Of a DNA stretch of 64,000 bases, positions 61,612 through 64,000 are shown piece by piece; the stretch's first letter is position 1, and every line of letters begins with the position of its first letter. Source of the stretch: Mycobacterium sp. URHB0044. Its GTDB lineage: Bacteria; Actinomycetota; Actinomycetes; Mycobacteriales; Mycobacteriaceae. Position numbers and translations under genes: made by a program. Below the pieces are notes generated by a model. The model ran no database searches and was not told the DNA's origin. It saw only the letters and a program-made list of their open reading frames with translations. Location: NCBI RefSeq assembly GCF_000620625.1, contig NZ_JIAW01000004.1, positions 1 to 64,000 on the forward strand. Reading direction: 5' to 3'.

Positions 61612-64000
61612 ATGACGCGTCAGCAGGGGGCGGGCCGCCCAGACGGCGGAGTGGATCTTTCACTTGCCGAGCGGGCCTTTTCGCGAGTCTCGGTTCCGCC
61701 GGGCTCGAGTCGGTGGAGAAAACCCGCCAGCGAGGAGCCGCCGCAGATTCGTCAGCGCCGTCGACTGCACGGGCTGTTCTGGGCTGGACTGGTCGTCGGC
61801 GGCGTGCTGGTGGCGATCGGCCTGTGGCTGACCCACATTCGCACCGCCGGATGCGCGGAATTCCAGATTGCGTCCCAGCTGGCCGGAACGTCGGATCGGC
61901 TGAAGAGCGCGGTGGTCGGCTGTGCGGCGAACCCGTCGGGCTGGGAGTTGGTGAAGTGGGACTTCCTCCTGCTCGTCGGGTACGGCCTCGTTGGCTGCCT
62001 GGTGTTGATCGCCGGCTGGTGGCGCTACGAGGCGCAGGCCTTGCGCCGCGCCTCGTTCGTCATCTGGCTGCCCGCCATTGCAGCGCTGTGCGACCTCGTC
62101 GAGAACTTCGTGTTGTGGGCGGTCATGAAACCAGGACCCGACAGGCACCCGGTATTCGACTATTCGGGTTGGCGCGTCCAATGGTTCTTCGAGACGGTGC
62201 TCCTCACCGCCGCATGGTTGAAGTGGATGTGCCTGGCCGTGGCGGCCGTCGCAATCGTCATGGCCATCTCGGTGTGGGTCGCCCGGCGTGCCGAGCTGTA
62301 TCCCCTGTTGCCACTTGAAACAACGGTGACCGAGTCAGGAACCGAGACCCCCGCCGTTCCAGCCGCACCCGAAGGCGATGAGCGAGTGGTCGGTGTCTGC
62401 GTGAGCGGGGGTGGGATTCGCGCGAGCGCGTTCGCGCTCGGGGTGTTGAGCGAATTGGAGCCGGGGGGCTCGGCTGCGACGCCGGCGCGGAAAGCGGACG
62501 GTCCGACGGGACGGGTGGGCGCCGGAGTCGGTCGCGCGCTGGACACCGCATCTGCACCCGCGGATCAAACGAGGAGTGGTTCGATCACCGCAGATCCCGG
62601 CCGTCACGCCGACCGCCGCCGAGAGCTCGACCACCCCGGGGCGGACGACGATCCCGAACTCTTGCCGAGCGCGAGGACCGGGGCGCCGACGGCCACGAGC
62701 GTTCGGAGCGTCTCGCCCGACCACCACTCCGTCCCGGCGTTCGATCCGTGGGGCCCCTTGAGCGAGGCACGTTATCTGGCTGCGGTATCGGGTGGGGCGT
62801 GGGCGGCGACCGCTTGGACCCTGCAAGAAGCGTCTACGAATTCGCGAGAGAGCAATCCGTCGGCTGACCGCACCAACAGTGCCGACGCCGTGATCGACGG
62901 ATTGGTCGCCCCATCGTTCTCGTCGCCCTACCAACGGCAGAAGTACTTGTTGAACAGCCGCCACGGCTTGTTGCCAACGCTTGCGTGGGTGCTGTGCTGC
63001 TCGACAACCAACATCCTGTACGTGTACTCGCTGCTCTTTCTCATCGCATGGCCGCTGGGCTGGTTCATCGATCGTCCGGTGATTTCGTGCAGGTACGCAC
63101 CCGGCTGCCACGGTGGGGCAGGCGTTCCGGAAGCGCTATTTCCGAGCGCCGGGCTCGCAGTGGTTGCCGTTGTGGCCCTGCTCGCCTGCGGGATGCGTCC
63201 ACGGTGGGCGGCCAAGTGGCCCATCGGTGCCGCGCTCCTTGGGCTTGCCCTGCTGTCCGCGGTGTTCTTGGCCGCCTTGCCCGCACTGTTCAAACTGATT
63301 GAGGACGGTGCGGACGCATGGGTCTCGCTGTGGTCCACGATCAGCACGTCGGTGGCGCTCAGCATCGGCGGGATCATCTGGAAGCTCTTTGGCGGCCCAC
63401 TGCTGCATCAGGTGCAAGGACGAGTGGCCCGCATGCTGCCGCGCTTGTTGGGTGTGCTGCTGACGGTTCTGTTCGCCATCTGGCTGCTTACCGTGATGTA
63501 CATCTCGGCGCAGGGCTGGTGGCCGACGTGGGTGGTCTTGATTCCGGTGGCACTGTTGCTTCTCATCTCCATGGTGCTGAGCCCGAACTGGCCGACGTTG
63601 CACAACGTCTTCTCCAAGCGTCTGCGCACGTCGTTCGATCCGACGGCCGATGCCTACCACGGCGAACCCAACTTGGCGGCCGCCTGGGACTGGGGCCGAC
63701 TCGAAAGTCGCACTCGCGGAAGCGATGAGCCGGGACGCTCGGATACGGAGGTTGTACCCGAACTCCTGCTGTGCTGCGCCCAACAGCGCAACGGGATTGC
63801 ACTCGGCGGACTCCGCGCAGAGACGTTCACCGTCTCTCCGAGGTGGATACGTCAGGGCGGCCGCACCATGCCCACGCAGGACTACCTGAACGTCGCCGCC
63901 GGCATCCGCCGGACCATGGGCAGGGGCGGATTCGAGGACTTGCAGTACGTCTCATCGTGGTTGGCGACGACGGGCGCAGCGTTCTCCTCTGCGATGGGCC
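61612..64000 (+). CDS. Polytopic membrane protein with patatin/cPLA2-like hydrolase domain, cut by the right edge
   Basis: Open from ATG 61612 to the window end (at least 796 residues). Membrane segments at about residues 58-80, 122-140, 145-165 and 200-222 precede an oxyanion motif VSGGGIRASAF (263-273) and a serine elbow AAVSGGAWAA with candidate nucleophile Ser393. Between them is a low-complexity Asp/Arg/Ala-rich stretch (about 285-375). More membrane segments follow at about 463-485, 510-530, 540-565, 595-615 and 635-655. The GGGxR plus SGG combination is that of patatin and cytosolic phospholipase A2 enzymes, with a Ser-Asp dyad; the Asp would lie beyond the window. Probably a membrane lipid acyl hydrolase. 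GTG or ATG at 61609-61612 has a G-rich upstream. Confidence 0.75.
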   Translation, partial: MTRQQGAGRPDGGVDLSLAERAFSRVSVPPGSSRWRKPASEEPPQIRQRRRLHGLFWAGLVVGGVLVAIGLWLTHIRTAGCAEFQIASQLAGTSDRLKSAVVGCAANPSGWELVKWDFLLLVGYGLVGCLVLIAGWWRYEAQALRRASFVIWLPAIAALCDLVENFVLWAVMKPGPDRHPVFDYSGWRVQWFFETVLLTAAWLKWMCLAVAAVAIVMAISVWVARRAELYPLLPLETTVTESGTETPAVPAAPEGDERVVGVCVSGGGIRASAFALGVLSELEPGGSAATPARKADGPTGRVGAGVGRALDTASAPADQTRSGSITADPGRHADRRRELDHPGADDDPELLPSARTGAPTATSVRSVSPDHHSVPAFDPWGPLSEARYLAAVSGGAWAATAWTLQEASTNSRESNPSADRTNSADAVIDGLVAPSFSSPYQRQKYLLNSRHGLLPTLAWVLCCSTTNILYVYSLLFLIAWPLGWFIDRPVISCRYAPGCHGGAGVPEALFPSAGLAVVAVVALLACGMRPRWAAKWPIGAALLGLALLSAVFLAALPALFKLIEDGADAWVSLWSTISTSVALSIGGIIWKLFGGPLLHQVQGRVARMLPRLLGVLLTVLFAIWLLTVMYISAQGWWPTWVVLIPVALLLLISMVLSPNWPTLHNVFSKRLRTSFDPTADAYHGEPNLAAAWDWGRLESRTRGSDEPGRSDTEVVPELLLCCAQQRNGIALGGLRAETFTVSPRWIRQGGRTMPTQDYLNVAAGIRRTMGRGGFEDLQYVSSWLATTGAAFSSAMG

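Overview
The window is high-GC actinobacterial DNA, almost certainly from the Mycobacteriaceae and probably a fast-growing Mycolicibacterium-type species. The right two thirds (about 29.2-61.5 kb) follow the M. tuberculosis order from relA (Rv2583c) to thrS (Rv2614c): relA, apt, peptide-binding lipoprotein, secF, secD, yajC, gabT, ruvCAB, yebC, pdxT, tesB, pdxS, NUDIX, pimA, patA, pgsA1, HIT and thrS. Species-specific genes are interspersed: gamma-aminobutyraldehyde dehydrogenase, a VapBC-type pair, a diguanylate cyclase, DUF1304, TetR plus an alpha/beta hydrolase, and an FAD monooxygenase. No rRNA, tRNA, CRISPR array or insertion sequence was recognised.

The left third is accessory. It opens with two tandem paralogues of a cyclase/AAA-ATPase/TPR protein (the first cut by the window edge). 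From about 6.3 to 24.6 kb lies an isoprenoid-centred biosynthetic cluster. Plus-strand operon 9809-16048 encodes an AfsA-type (A-factor/gamma-butyrolactone) double hotdog protein, an isoprenylcysteine-methyltransferase-like membrane protein, a PEP-synthase/rifampicin-phosphotransferase-like enzyme, a P450 and a UbiA prenyltransferase. Convergent minus-strand operon 19767-16045 encodes an MMPL transporter, a divergent trans-isoprenyl-diphosphate-synthase-like protein and a SnoaL-like protein. A third unit (20132-22458) encodes a GGPP-synthase-like and a squalene/phytoene-synthase-like protein. It converges on a second-copy-type DXS, which would supply isoprenoid precursors. A free-standing PKS acyltransferase, a 53-residue ORF and a secreted Ala/Pro-rich protein lie on the left flank.

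The parts are tied together by a repeated DNA element. An 18-bp near-palindrome (consensus GCAGTRGYGCRCYACTGC) occurs six times, only in this cluster's intergenic regions. It always has the same polarity toward the downstream gene, 60-99 bases before the start codon, with an AT-T flank upstream and a CTCGTC-like tail downstream. Three genes also share a near-identical 5' leader, and the GGPP synthase and DXS share their first 11 residues ([11 protein letters not shown]). This looks like one regulon built by copying a promoter-leader cassette. The regulator is not identified; the LuxR-type ATPase at 24.8-27.4 kb and the cyclase-ATPases at the left end are neighbours but unproven candidates.

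Two convergent gene pairs (phytoene-synthase-like/dxs and diguanylate cyclase/DUF1304) have long antisense coding overlaps. In the first, both homologies end at the same point (about 22265-22273), as expected if a deletion removed both stop codons. The right edge holds an incomplete polytopic patatin/cPLA2-like protein.
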